Below the pieces are notes generated by a model. The model worked only from the letters and a program-made list of their open reading frames with translations. It was not told the origin of the DNA and ran no database searches. Of a stretch of DNA of 64,000 bases, positions 26,967 to 35,782 are shown one piece after another. A program made the translations under genes and the position numbers. Source of the stretch: Halorussus salinisoli (GTDB taxonomy: Archaea; Halobacteriota; Halobacteria; Halobacteriales; Haladaptataceae); NCBI GenBank assembly GCA_005239435.1, contig SZNP01000011.1, positions 1 through 64,000 on the forward strand, written 5' to 3'. Positions within the stretch are counted from its first letter, which is position 1, and each line of letters opens with the position of its first letter.

Positions 26967-27947
26967 TCAGTCCTCGGTGTCGTACTCGACGAACTTCAGC
27001 CAGGGCTGGAAGCCCAGCTTGGCGTAGTAGTCGTACAGCCGAGGAACAACGCCATCGATGGTCATGTGATGGTAACCTTCGCCGCTGAAGGTCGCCATGA
27101 CGTTTGCAATCAGTGTCAGCCCTCGGGCGTTGCCACGCGCGTCTTCGGCGACGCCAATCGGCCCGAGTCCGCAGTAGCGCTCGCCGAAGACCGCAGTCCA
27201 GTTAGTGCAGGAACTTAATACGGGTGAGGTCGCTGTTCCCGTCCGCGCGAACGCGACCGGTTCACTGTCTTCCCAGAGGAGCCAGTAGTCGCGCGTACTG
27301 CCGGGAAGCCGACAGTCCGTGGCTGCTTGGGAAGCCCATCGACCCGGGAATTCCCGTTCGAGAAAGCCGTGGAGTTGGTCTTCCTCGGCGGGGGTCCTGA
27401 CCCGGTCGACTCGGACGTCGTTCTCGGTTGGCAGATACGCTTCGACCATGTCGGCAGCCGCTGGCGTCGAGATGTCCTGATACAAGTCAGCGACGACCCC
27501 GCCCTCGGTCAGTCCTGACGACTCTAACGGTGGGCCGTAGTGGTCGTTGAGGGGTTTCGGCACGCCGGCGACGAACTTCTGGACGTCCTTTCCGAATCTG
27601 ATATCGTCGATCCCTTGGTCGCGGATGACGTTGACGGCTGTCTCGACCAACTCGTTGCGGAGGGTTCGCGCGTCACTGTGTGTTCCGTCGGCTGCGAGCA
27701 GGCTGATCCAGCCCTGGCTGCCGTCCTCGTACCCCGGGACCGGTTCGGTGAGGTATTTGGCCACGACGAACCCGACGAGGTCGTCTCCGTCGAAGCCGCC
27801 CCAGACACGCACGGCGACACCCGGTGACGGCGTGTACAACTTCTGGGTTGCGAGCCGGCGGCTGATCGCTATCGTCGGGTGTAATTCATTCCACAGGTCG
27901 ACGCCCGTGAGGATTTCCTCACGGGTTACGAGCGGTCGGAGGTCCAT
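26967..27947 (-). CDS. GNAT-family acetyltransferase (probably two GNAT folds)
   Basis: 326 residues. The N-terminal half (WGGFDGDDLVGFVVAKYL, later LRNELVETAVNVIRDQGIDDIRFG) and the C-terminal half (DSEPVAFARTG, GLGPIGVAEDARGNARGLTLIANVMATFSGEG, YYAKLGFQPW) both look like GNAT folds. The acetyl-CoA loop is recognisable only in the C-terminal half (EDARGNARG). The family transfers acetyl groups to amines. An aminosugar or amino-acid acceptor would fit the neighbourhood, but nothing defines it. It is a single gene, convergent with the small membrane protein. Confidence 0.75.
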   Translation of the reverse strand: MDLRPLVTREEILTGVDLWNELHPTIAISRRLATQKLYTPSPGVAVRVWGGFDGDDLVGFVVAKYLTEPVPGYEDGSQGWISLLAADGTHSDARTLRNELVETAVNVIRDQGIDDIRFGKDVQKFVAGVPKPLNDHYGPPLESSGLTEGGVVADLYQDISTPAAADMVEAYLPTENDVRVDRVRTPAEEDQLHGFLEREFPGRWASQAATDCRLPGSTRDYWLLWEDSEPVAFARTGTATSPVLSSCTNWTAVFGERYCGLGPIGVAEDARGNARGLTLIANVMATFSGEGYHHMTIDGVVPRLYDYYAKLGFQPWLKFVEYDTED

Positions 27948-28126
27948 CTATACTGTCGACTTCGCGGACCAACATAAAGAGGTTTGCCCGGTTCACCAAA
28001 AGTCGGTCGAGACTACTGCAGTAAACTACGACGGAGTGTCAGCAGTCGCACCCGGAACAGGGTGGGAGTCGAAGGCGAACCGTAGTCCGGGGGAAAACTG
28101 CTGGCAAAATCCGAAACAGCACCGAG

Positions 28127-28981
28127 TTACCACGTGGTCTCAGTTAGCAGACCCTCCTCGTCGCTCCCGACGTCGTAGTAGTGAATCGACGCACGGCACT
28201 CAGCCGGGTCGACCGTGAGCCAACGGACGTCACCACCGTAGTCCGATTCTTCGGACATGTGGCTGAGGTGGCGAGCCAAAACGTATTCCACGCCGTTGAC
28301 TTCCTTGCTCCCGCGACCGTGGTCGTAGTAGTAATGGCCGCTGTTGACGAAGACAGTGTTCCCACGCTCCAAAATCGACTGGACAGCTTGGTAGTTGAGC
28401 GCGAAGAAGTACGGCTTCGAGCGGACCTCCCAGTTGTCGTCGAGTTCCGTGTGCTTACAGAGTGGCGCGTGGGCGAATACGAACGTCGGCACCTCGGAGT
28501 CTTCGTCCATCAACCGCTCGAGCATCGAGAGCTGCGGGGAGGTGACGAAGTTCTGGATTTCGCCGAGCGGGTGGTAGCCGTCGAGCGGGTTCGTATCGAG
28601 GAAGACATAGCGCGCGCCGTCGTCCTTGAACCAGAACCACAGCGGGAACTCCGACTCTGGAAAGTGCTTTCGGTACGCGCTCGTCGGCCGTTCGTTGTTC
28701 CCTCGGATAACGTAGTACTCGGAGTCGAGGCGGTCGTCCAGCAGCTCCTTCGCTCGCTCGAACTCGCTGTGGTAGAACGCGTCGTCGGGGTCACCGTGCC
28801 ACCTCCCCCACTTGGTCTCGTCTTCCCAGGGGGAAAGCAGTCGGAGGTCACCGCCGGCGAGGGTCCAGTCGACGCCGATCTCGTTGAGTTTGTCGATTGC
28901 CGAACGCTGGACGGATTCGTCTTCGTGTTCGTAGCGTCCGATGCCGACGTGCAGGTCGTAGAGGAGGCCGATGGTCTGCAT
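28127..28981 (-). CDS. Metallophosphoesterase (calcineurin-like)
   Basis: 284 residues from the ATG at 28981; an in-frame GTG at 28987 is also possible. The two-metal motifs are in order: DLHVG (D9, H11), AGGD, RGNNER in place of GNH(D/E), FAHAPL and NSGHYYYDHG. The fold hydrolyses phosphomonoesters, diesters or nucleotides. The start lies 2 bases after the stop of the upstream unknown gene, so the two form an operon. The Asn in GNNE instead of His is a visible change in the proton-donor motif, so phosphatase activity is not certain. Confidence 0.82.
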   Translation of the reverse strand: MQTIGLLYDLHVGIGRYEHEDESVQRSAIDKLNEIGVDWTLAGGDLRLLSPWEDETKWGRWHGDPDDAFYHSEFERAKELLDDRLDSEYYVIRGNNERPTSAYRKHFPESEFPLWFWFKDDGARYVFLDTNPLDGYHPLGEIQNFVTSPQLSMLERLMDEDSEVPTFVFAHAPLCKHTELDDNWEVRSKPYFFALNYQAVQSILERGNTVFVNSGHYYYDHGRGSKEVNGVEYVLARHLSHMSEESDYGGDVRWLTVDPAECRASIHYYDVGSDEEGLLTETTW

Positions 28982-28983
28982 CG

Positions 28984-29619
28984 TCACTCACTCCACAGGT
29001 GGACCGCAGTCCCTTGGTCGACGTACCCAGTGCCACCGGACACTGCTGCCGAGAGGACGTATCCGCCGTACATCTCTCGTCCGATGAACGAGTGCTCCCG
29101 GTAATCGTTCGCGTCGGGCACGAATTCGACCAGTGGCGTCAGGAAGGGTTCCGTAGTTACGTTCGTCAACTCGATCTCGGTCTCGTACTCCTCGCCCTTG
29201 AGGTGAGTCGTCTCCAGCGAGAGCGTGAGCGTCTCGCCGTTCTCGACTCGAGCGATTCCTCGGACTCCGGCGTAGATTTTCGCGTTTTCTATCGGGCCAA
29301 GGAAGTGATTGACGGTGAGGTTTCGCTGGAGCTGTACCGGCTCCTGACTTGCTACCTTCCAATCGACGTCACCCGGTTCGGTCTGACTCGGTGCTGGTCC
29401 GAGGGGCCACGATGCGATGAGCTCCGGGCCGCCGTGGCGGGGTTGGTAGTCTCGCGAAAGAAGGCCCGCTTCGCTGTGTTCGTCCGGTGGCCGACGGTCG
29501 TGCTGGCGGTTTGGCGCGGTCCTGGGCGGTGCCCCTCGAATGTGGCGTTCGATGTCGCTATCCGTTGGTCGAGATTTATCCGACTGGTCGGGCATGTCAC
29601 CCGAAACTGGCTCGAGCAT
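28984..29619 (-). CDS. Conserved-looking protein of unknown function, operon with metallophosphoesterase
   Basis: 211 residues from the ATG at 29619; a TTG at 29625 and an ATG at 29595 are alternatives. The first 70 residues are hydrophilic and Pro/Arg/Asp-rich (disordered). The rest looks like a beta-sandwich: VQLQRNLTVNHFLGPIENAKIYAGV, TLTLSLETTHLKGEEYETEIELTNVTTEPF and FIGREMYGGYVLSAAVSG. No signal peptide is visible. It resembles no family I know. It is tightly linked (2-base gap) to the downstream phosphoesterase gene, which suggests a shared substrate or complex. Confidence 0.6.
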   Translation of the reverse strand: MLEPVSGDMPDQSDKSRPTDSDIERHIRGAPPRTAPNRQHDRRPPDEHSEAGLLSRDYQPRHGGPELIASWPLGPAPSQTEPGDVDWKVASQEPVQLQRNLTVNHFLGPIENAKIYAGVRGIARVENGETLTLSLETTHLKGEEYETEIELTNVTTEPFLTPLVEFVPDANDYREHSFIGREMYGGYVLSAAVSGGTGYVDQGTAVHLWSE

Positions 29620-29716
29620 TGTCAAAAGGGTTCCGCCGATTGGCCGCCCGTCTCACTCCTGCAGGCGAGTCTCGAACGACGCGGAATGGACTAGAGAAAT
29701 AGTCGCGGGAGAGAAC

Positions 29717-30646
29717 CTAGTCGTCTCGATAGGTCGCTTCGATCAGTCCCTGCATATACCCGATGGCGAACAGGCGGCCTTTCATCTCGTAGCCCGCGGT
29801 ATCGTCGCCCTCACTGGTCATGCTTGGGACGTGATCCGGCCGGGCCGGGCCGTCGAACCCGATGTCGCGGTAGGCCTCCATCGCGGCGTGCATGTCCGTC
29901 GGACCGTCGTCCTGCCAGGTTTCGACCAGATGCTCGGCGTCGCCCTCGATGTCTCGGAAGTGGACGAAGGCGATGTCGTCGCCGAAGTGACGGATCGTCT
30001 CCGGAATGTCCGCGCCCATGGCGACAAAGTTCCCTTGACAGAAGTTGATTCCGTTGTGGTCGCTTGGGTAGAGGTTCATTACCCGGTCGTAGGCCTCCAC
30101 GCTGGTAATGATACGACCGACGCCACGGATCGGGGAGAGCGGGGGGTCGTCCGGGTGAAGCGCCAGGGTTACGCCGACCTCCTCGGCCACGGGAACAACG
30201 CGTTCGAGGAAGTACTCGAGGGTCTCCCAGAGCCGCTCTTCGGACACTTCACCGACTTTGGCAGTTGGGCCGCGCTGCATCTGGTCGTGGTCGTACGCGG
30301 TCGTCTCGGCGTTGCCTCGGACGGGGTGGGTTTCGGTCGTTCGCAACCACCAAAAGTGCGTCATCCAACTGTAGCAGAGGATAGGGATGTCCAGCGCCCC
30401 CATCTTGCGGACGAAGTCGTTGAACCGCTCGATCTCTTCATCGCGTCCCTCGAGACCGAGGCGCGTGGTGTCCGTAAGGGGCGTTCCCCCCTCGATAACG
30501 CCCACGTCAAGGCCGATGTGTTCGAAGGCTGTTTTCATTCGCAAGAGTTCGTCGTACTCCCACGGGGTATCTCCCCGACGCCCGTTGTCGACTGCGCTCA
30601 TGTGGGGATGGACGACGGCCTGGTCGACACCAATCTGGCTAGCCAT
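29717..30646 (-). CDS. uxuA: Mannonate dehydratase (UxuA family)
   Basis: 309 residues; bacterial UxuA is longer (350-395). UxuA turns D-mannonate into 2-keto-3-deoxy-D-gluconate in glucuronate breakdown. Landmarks are LCYSWMTHFWWLRTTE, LALHPDDPPLSPIRGVGRII (H164), NGINFCQGNF (C203), FVHFRDIEG (H229) and the C-terminal RPDHVP (D271, H272). The His-Cys-His-Asp set matches the metal site of the family. The context of uronate-type lyase and many sugar oxidoreductases agrees with uronate catabolism. A related TIM-barrel isomerase acting on another sugar acid is the alternative. Confidence 0.85.
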   Translation of the reverse strand: MASQIGVDQAVVHPHMSAVDNGRRGDTPWEYDELLRMKTAFEHIGLDVGVIEGGTPLTDTTRLGLEGRDEEIERFNDFVRKMGALDIPILCYSWMTHFWWLRTTETHPVRGNAETTAYDHDQMQRGPTAKVGEVSEERLWETLEYFLERVVPVAEEVGVTLALHPDDPPLSPIRGVGRIITSVEAYDRVMNLYPSDHNGINFCQGNFVAMGADIPETIRHFGDDIAFVHFRDIEGDAEHLVETWQDDGPTDMHAAMEAYRDIGFDGPARPDHVPSMTSEGDDTAGYEMKGRLFAIGYMQGLIEATYRDD

Positions 30647-30832
30647 CTCCCAGCGTGCATCACGCTTTGCTGGGAGTGCAACTGCTGTCTTGATAGTTAC
30701 TCACTCCGGATTAATGAGCCATCCCAACCATACTCAATGTTACGATTGGACTGACGGAAACTGCCGGCGATACAATCGGACTGTCGTGACTCACCTAGAA
30801 CCTTGATATGATCTCCACGCAACGACACACGT

Positions 30833-32059
30833 ATGGCCGAATTAGCGCTACGTGGCGGTCCAGAAGCCGCAAGCACACTCGACGTGCCGGAATGGCCCCA
30901 ACACACGGTCGAAAGTATCGAGAACGTCGTCGACTGCCTGGAATCGAACGCCTGGTGTCGCGTGAGCGAGGATGCCAAGTGGGTCGACCAGTTTGAGGAC
31001 CGATACGCCGAGTACCACGATGCCGACCACGCAATCGCCGTCGCCAACGGCACCGTCGCTATCGAACTCGCCCTGAAGATGTGCGACGTCCGTCCCGGCG
31101 ACGAGGTACTCGTTCCGCCATACACTTTCATCGCGACAGCAAGCGCAGTAACGTCCGTCGGTGCCGTCCCCCGATTCGTCGACGTGGACCCGAAGACGTA
31201 CAACGTCGACCCCGAATCCGTCGCAGAGCGAGTGACCGACGATACCGTCGGTCTAGTCGGTGTCCACTTCGCCGGATACCCGATGGACTTCGACGAACTG
31301 CTCCCCGTCGTCGACGAACACGACCTCTTCTTGATCGAGGACGCTGCTCACGCCCAGGGAACGGAGTGGAACGGAGAGAAGGTCGGTACCGTCGGAGACG
31401 TGGGCACCTTCTCGTTCCAGGAATCGAAGGCTCTCCCCGGCGGTGAGGGTGGTATCGTCGTCACTGATGACGACGTGCGGGCCGAGCAGGGCCATCTTCT
31501 GCACAACATCGGCCGTCAGGGAGGCGAAGCCTACCGCCATTACGCTCTCTCCTCGAACAAGCGCCTCTCCGAAGTCCAGGGTGCACTCCTGTGTGCGCAA
31601 CTCGAGAAACTCACCGAGGAGAACGAACGACGCCGCCGTAATCACGACCGTCTGGTGAAGGGACTGAGCGCTATCGACGGAATCGAAACGAAGCCGGCGG
31701 ACGACCGCATAACTGCGCGGGGCTTTTGTCTGTTCAACTTCCGATACCGCGAGGCAGCCTTCGACGGTCTCTCGAAAGAGCGGTTCATCGAGGCGCTGAA
31801 CGCTGAGGGAGTACCTGTCAGCGAGGGCTACGGGAGGCCGCTGTACAGACAGCCTGCCTTCTCCCGTGAGCACGTTGAGTCTCACGTCCCCCGCAGTGTC
31901 GACGTGCCGGCATACAACAATCTCTCGCTTCCCGGAGTGCAGGAGGTCACGCGGACGAACGTCACACTCCCTCACGAGGTGTTGCTCGCCGACTCGGACG
32001 GTATTGACGCTATTCCAAGAGCAATCGAGAAGATCAAAGACCAAGTGGACCGTCTCTAA
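30833..32059 (+). CDS. DegT/DnrJ/EryC1/StrS-family PLP aminotransferase
   Basis: 408 residues, normal for the family. The N-terminus MAELALRGGPEA followed by WPQHTVESIENVVDCLESNAWCRV resembles the AHBA-synthase/scyllo-inosose-aminotransferase branch. The PLP lysine is K199 in GTFSFQESKALPGGEGG, and the phosphate-binding and D-x-A-x-x region is FLIEDAAHAQGTEW. The enzymes transfer an amino group to a keto sugar or keto cyclitol. With Gfo/Idh/MocA dehydrogenases and an HAD phosphatase nearby, a keto-sugar amination (or its reverse) is possible. It is a single gene with a promoter-like AT run near 30805. Confidence 0.88.
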   Translation: MAELALRGGPEAASTLDVPEWPQHTVESIENVVDCLESNAWCRVSEDAKWVDQFEDRYAEYHDADHAIAVANGTVAIELALKMCDVRPGDEVLVPPYTFIATASAVTSVGAVPRFVDVDPKTYNVDPESVAERVTDDTVGLVGVHFAGYPMDFDELLPVVDEHDLFLIEDAAHAQGTEWNGEKVGTVGDVGTFSFQESKALPGGEGGIVVTDDDVRAEQGHLLHNIGRQGGEAYRHYALSSNKRLSEVQGALLCAQLEKLTEENERRRRNHDRLVKGLSAIDGIETKPADDRITARGFCLFNFRYREAAFDGLSKERFIEALNAEGVPVSEGYGRPLYRQPAFSREHVESHVPRSVDVPAYNNLSLPGVQEVTRTNVTLPHEVLLADSDGIDAIPRAIEKIKDQVDRL

Positions 32060-32065
32060 CCCCCT

Positions 32066-33220
32066 TCAAATGGCTTCCAGCGGTGTGACGTAGAAATCGA
32101 GCGGGAACAGCGTCGCGAGTGCCGGATGGTCGCTGGCGATATCGCGGTGGACGTCCGGGAAGCCGAACAGGAGGTCGGCTATCGCCGGTCGACTACAGGT
32201 GACGTCCGCCGGTTCGTCTGTCCGGACGGGCGTCACGACGTCGGCGTTGAACTGAAGTTCGACCCGTTGTTCGCCCTCGATAGCGATCCGAAGTGGGGGT
32301 GCATCACCGATGGACGCGTCTCGCCAACTCGCCGATAGCTGTGGCTCGAACCCGGTAAGCGTCCCTTTCAAGTCACGAACATTCTGTTTCCGATTTGGCT
32401 GAACGTGCCACCCCGCTGCATGCGAGCGACACGACCGTAGGAGGGGGTCCGCCGGATGCCCGTACACTTTCAATTCGTCAGTTGCGGGAGCGGTCAGTAC
32501 TGTACCGAGCAGCGACTCGAATCCCGAACTGTTACCGCCGAACTCAAGGACGTCGCGTGACCCCGCCGCCGCCGTGACCGTCAGATAGGCGACTTCGCCC
32601 TCCCGCCGCCAGAGAAGCGTCTCGACGTCCGGCCGCAACAGCAGTGCATCGTGAGTCTCGCGCGAACGTGTCAACCGAGGCGTTCGTTCGGCGTGAAGGC
32701 ACTCAGCGAGGGATAGATGCTCCTCACCGCCGCGGTAGCGTTCGACCGACGTCGAGGTCTGTTCGACGGCGGAGTCGAACGACCGCTCTGTGAGCGAGTA
32801 GACGAGTTTTCGACCGGCGTTCTCCCATCCGAAGCGCCGATAGCGCCGTCGGTCCCCACCCAGCTCGACGAGCGGGACGCCGTCCGAGTCGAGTTTAGCG
32901 AGCCAGAACTCCAACAGCCGACTCATGTACCCCTTGCCGCGATGGCGCTCGTCGGTCCCGACGCCGCCGATGGCGTGACAGGCGACACCGTCCGCGCCGA
33001 CGTCGAGTTGCTGCGGGACGCAGGCCGCGTGGCTCGCTATCTCGCCGTCGACGGTGATGACCGCGTGATACTCACGGACCGACGGGTCGTACGCGTTCGG
33101 ATTTCGTTCGGCCATCGTGGTGTCTGCGCCGCCGAAACACCGGTCAAGCAGATCGAACAGTTCGTCGAACTCGTCTTCGTGAACGATACGGGGACCTTCG
33201 ACGGTACTGGAACCCATCAT
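32066..33220 (-). CDS. Eis-like GNAT acetyltransferase
   Basis: 384 residues. The N-terminal GNAT has HAVITVDGEIASHAACVPQ and the acetyl-CoA loop GGVGTDERHRGKGYMSRLLEF. A second GNAT-like part and a C-terminal sterol-carrier-type domain follow, as in Eis proteins (about 400 residues). Such enzymes acetylate amines, including aminoglycosides and proteins. An aminosugar substrate would suit the neighbouring aminotransferases but is not shown. It is convergent with the DegT-family gene, whose stop is 6 bases from this one. Two Met codons start the frame (33220, 33217). Confidence 0.8.
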   Translation of the reverse strand: MMGSSTVEGPRIVHEDEFDELFDLLDRCFGGADTTMAERNPNAYDPSVREYHAVITVDGEIASHAACVPQQLDVGADGVACHAIGGVGTDERHRGKGYMSRLLEFWLAKLDSDGVPLVELGGDRRRYRRFGWENAGRKLVYSLTERSFDSAVEQTSTSVERYRGGEEHLSLAECLHAERTPRLTRSRETHDALLLRPDVETLLWRREGEVAYLTVTAAAGSRDVLEFGGNSSGFESLLGTVLTAPATDELKVYGHPADPLLRSCRSHAAGWHVQPNRKQNVRDLKGTLTGFEPQLSASWRDASIGDAPPLRIAIEGEQRVELQFNADVVTPVRTDEPADVTCSRPAIADLLFGFPDVHRDIASDHPALATLFPLDFYVTPLEAI

Positions 33221-33346
33221 CGCGTCAATGCGTGCAGAGCCAGATAAATTATTCGCGGATTTCCGAGCCGTCTCCCCCGAGCAGCGTCCGACCGAAGTCA
33301 GTCTAGCCGGGGAAAACTTGAAATCACTCCCGACGGATGAGCGAGC

Positions 33347-34657
33347 ATGTCCGAACTGCGAGCCGGTCGTGGGATCCGTGATATCACCCCAGAATCGCCG
33401 ATCCAGCTCAGCGGCTATGGTCCCGGGACGCTCGAACGCGTCTCAACGGGTGTTCACTCACCGTTGCGCTCGACGGCACTGGTTCTCGACGATGGTCGGA
33501 CAAGAGTTGCAGTCGTCTCCGTCGACTTGCTGAACGTCTCCCGTGAGCTCACTGCTTCCGTACGGGAACGAGTCGCTGACGTCGTTGATCACGTCTTCCT
33601 TGCCGCGACCCACACGCATGCCGCGCCGTACGTGTCCGGCCAGTTCCTCGAGGTCAATCCCCTGCTGTCCTTCGACGCGGACGTCGACGAGTATCTCACG
33701 GTTATCGAGTCCGCCATCACCAAGAGCATCAGGGAGGCAAGCGACGGGCTCAGGCCCGCAGAACTACGCGTCGGCCGGGTGTCGAACGAGGATGTTCTCG
33801 TCAACCGCCGAGACGCTGCCGGCTCGATTGATCCAGCACTCGTCGCGCTTCGGGTCACGACGGCGGACGGTGACGAAACGCTCATCGTCAACTTCGCCTG
33901 CCATCCGGTGTGTACGACAGCCCGTGAGACCCTGATTTCATCCGACTGGCCCGGCGAGGTTGCGGACCGAGTCCAGGCCGAGACCGGCGCCGAGGTTCTG
34001 ATTCTCAATGGCGCTACCGGTGACGTCAACCCGGAAGGGAGCGCCGAGCCCCGGACGGGGGAGGCGGTCTACGAGTACATGGCCGAGGTCGGTGAGCGAA
34101 TCGCGGATACAGTACTCTCGGCACGGGCAGAAGCTACGGGGAATGACCCGCTGACCGTGGATTCTCTCGCGGTCGACCGCGAAACAGTCGACCTCCCGAT
34201 ACAATCACTACCGCCACGCGAAAATCTAGAAGAGCGCTATGACGAGTTAACTGCCGAAATCGAACGCCATGGCGGCGACGAGGACGCCGCGTTCCACGAA
34301 CTCCAACACGAGGACGATCCCTTGGGGGAGTTGCTAATGGACCGCTGGTACGTCGAAGAAAAACTGCGGCTACACGATTGGGGTCTGACGACTTACGACG
34401 CGCCGATTTCACGGTTGGAAATCGATACTGTCGACGTTCTCTCGTTTCCCGGGGAGGTGTTCGCCCGTCACGGACTCGATTTTCGGGAACGAGCAACTTC
34501 TGAACCCCTTATTGTCGCCGGGTTCGTTGACGACTACGTAGGATACTTCCCAACGGTCGACGCATTCGATGCGGGCGGGTACGAGGTCCGGACCTGCAAG
34601 TTCTCACCGGAGGCGATACGACGTCTACGAACCGCCGCGTTTGACCTGCTGTCCTGA
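33347..34657 (+). CDS. Neutral/alkaline ceramidase-like hydrolase (N-terminal domain family)
   Basis: 436 residues. The start GRGIRDITPESPIQLSGYG and the block VFLAATHTHAAPYVSGQF with its paired His, then NFACHPVCT and ILNGATGDVNPEG, match the catalytic domain of neutral ceramidases, zinc amidases that are usually longer and exported. This one has no signal peptide and lacks the C-terminal immunoglobulin-like domain. Archaea do not make sphingolipids, so a different N-acyl or ester substrate is likely. Similar proteins occur in polysaccharide-degradation loci. The promoter is uncertain, and the ATG at 33347 fits the conserved start. Confidence 0.82.
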   Translation: MSELRAGRGIRDITPESPIQLSGYGPGTLERVSTGVHSPLRSTALVLDDGRTRVAVVSVDLLNVSRELTASVRERVADVVDHVFLAATHTHAAPYVSGQFLEVNPLLSFDADVDEYLTVIESAITKSIREASDGLRPAELRVGRVSNEDVLVNRRDAAGSIDPALVALRVTTADGDETLIVNFACHPVCTTARETLISSDWPGEVADRVQAETGAEVLILNGATGDVNPEGSAEPRTGEAVYEYMAEVGERIADTVLSARAEATGNDPLTVDSLAVDRETVDLPIQSLPPRENLEERYDELTAEIERHGGDEDAAFHELQHEDDPLGELLMDRWYVEEKLRLHDWGLTTYDAPISRLEIDTVDVLSFPGEVFARHGLDFRERATSEPLIVAGFVDDYVGYFPTVDAFDAGGYEVRTCKFSPEAIRRLRTAAFDLLS

Positions 34658-34739
34658 ACAGGACGGTAGCTCTCCTCGCGTCGGCCGACTACGATACGAG
34701 GCGCGAGCCGACTGCTATGCTTGTTGACGGGTTGGTCGG

Positions 34740-35630
34740 CTATCTCAGGATCGAATCCAGGTTTCGGTGACAGATGTTCCGCCAGGCTTGCTCGTCGAGG
34801 TCGAATTGCTCGAAGAAGCCGTATTGGGGGAACTTCTGGTCTGGATAGAGGAAGTCGGTCCCGAACAGCAGGCTATCCTGGTAGGTATCGAGGAACTGCT
34901 GGCCGTAGCTCTCGTCACGGGTGATGGCGTTGAAGCCCGACCCCATCGAGAGGTCGGCGTAGAGGTTGTCGTACTCGGCGAGGAGTTCCGCACATCGACC
35001 GCCCGGTTCGACGGGTCTGCTCGGGTAGGAACCGAGATCGCTCTGACGGACGTCGGCGGAGATATGTGCCCACCAGCCGTGGGCGTGCATAATGAAGTCT
35101 ACGTCGTACTCTCTAACGACGCGTTCGAGGTTTGGGAGTCCGATCTCGTCGGTGCAACAGACGTCGTCGACGTGAAAGAGGACGGGAAGGTCGTACTTCT
35201 CGCAGATTTCGTAGAGCAAGCACATTCGGTCGTCGTCGATTGGCAAGCCTGCTTTAAGTTCGCCGAATCCTTGCGCGCCATTCGATACGTACGATTCGAT
35301 CACGTCGCGAAACCCTTCTTCGTCGAAAATCATCCGCGGATCGACCGAGCAAAACGGGATGACTCGATCCGGATGCCGTTCGGCCGCCTCTAGAACGGTC
35401 TCCGTTTTCAGGTAGTGCGACGTCCCCTCGGGCGACTCCAGAGGGAGCAAGACCGAACGGTCCACACCGAACTCGTCCATGTACTCTACGAGGTCGGTGA
35501 CCGTCAAGGGAGGTTCGTCCCACCGCACTCGACCGATATGGGTGTGTGCGTCGACTACGGGGAGATCGGCAACCCACTCGGGAACGTCTTTGGAAAGGTA
35601 CTCGTGCCATCGCTTGGAAAAATCGCTCAT
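34740..35630 (-). CDS. Amidohydrolase-2 family metal-dependent hydrolase
   Basis: 296 residues from the ATG at 35630; an in-frame GTG lies at 35645. The barrel motifs are VVDAHTHIG (His-x-His metal site), LPVLFHVDDV, MHAHGWW and LLFGTDFLYPD (Asp ligand). The family includes decarboxylases, lactonases and C-C hydrolases acting on aromatic or sugar-derived acids. All metal ligands are visible, so it is probably active. It converges with the ceramidase-like gene and lies 152 bases downstream of the class III aminotransferase. Confidence 0.83.
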   Translation of the reverse strand: MSDFSKRWHEYLSKDVPEWVADLPVVDAHTHIGRVRWDEPPLTVTDLVEYMDEFGVDRSVLLPLESPEGTSHYLKTETVLEAAERHPDRVIPFCSVDPRMIFDEEGFRDVIESYVSNGAQGFGELKAGLPIDDDRMCLLYEICEKYDLPVLFHVDDVCCTDEIGLPNLERVVREYDVDFIMHAHGWWAHISADVRQSDLGSYPSRPVEPGGRCAELLAEYDNLYADLSMGSGFNAITRDESYGQQFLDTYQDSLLFGTDFLYPDQKFPQYGFFEQFDLDEQAWRNICHRNLDSILR

Positions 35631-35782
35631 TCCACGTATCACCAAACCCGGTCGAACTCAAGTTGAGAACCAAAATAAGGCTTGCGTGTCCGTCGGAATA
35701 CCGACACGTTGGATAGTCTCTGCCGACTTCCAGAACGTCACTGGTACGTCGGGATAGACGTATGCCGAGCGACGGGTTACCG

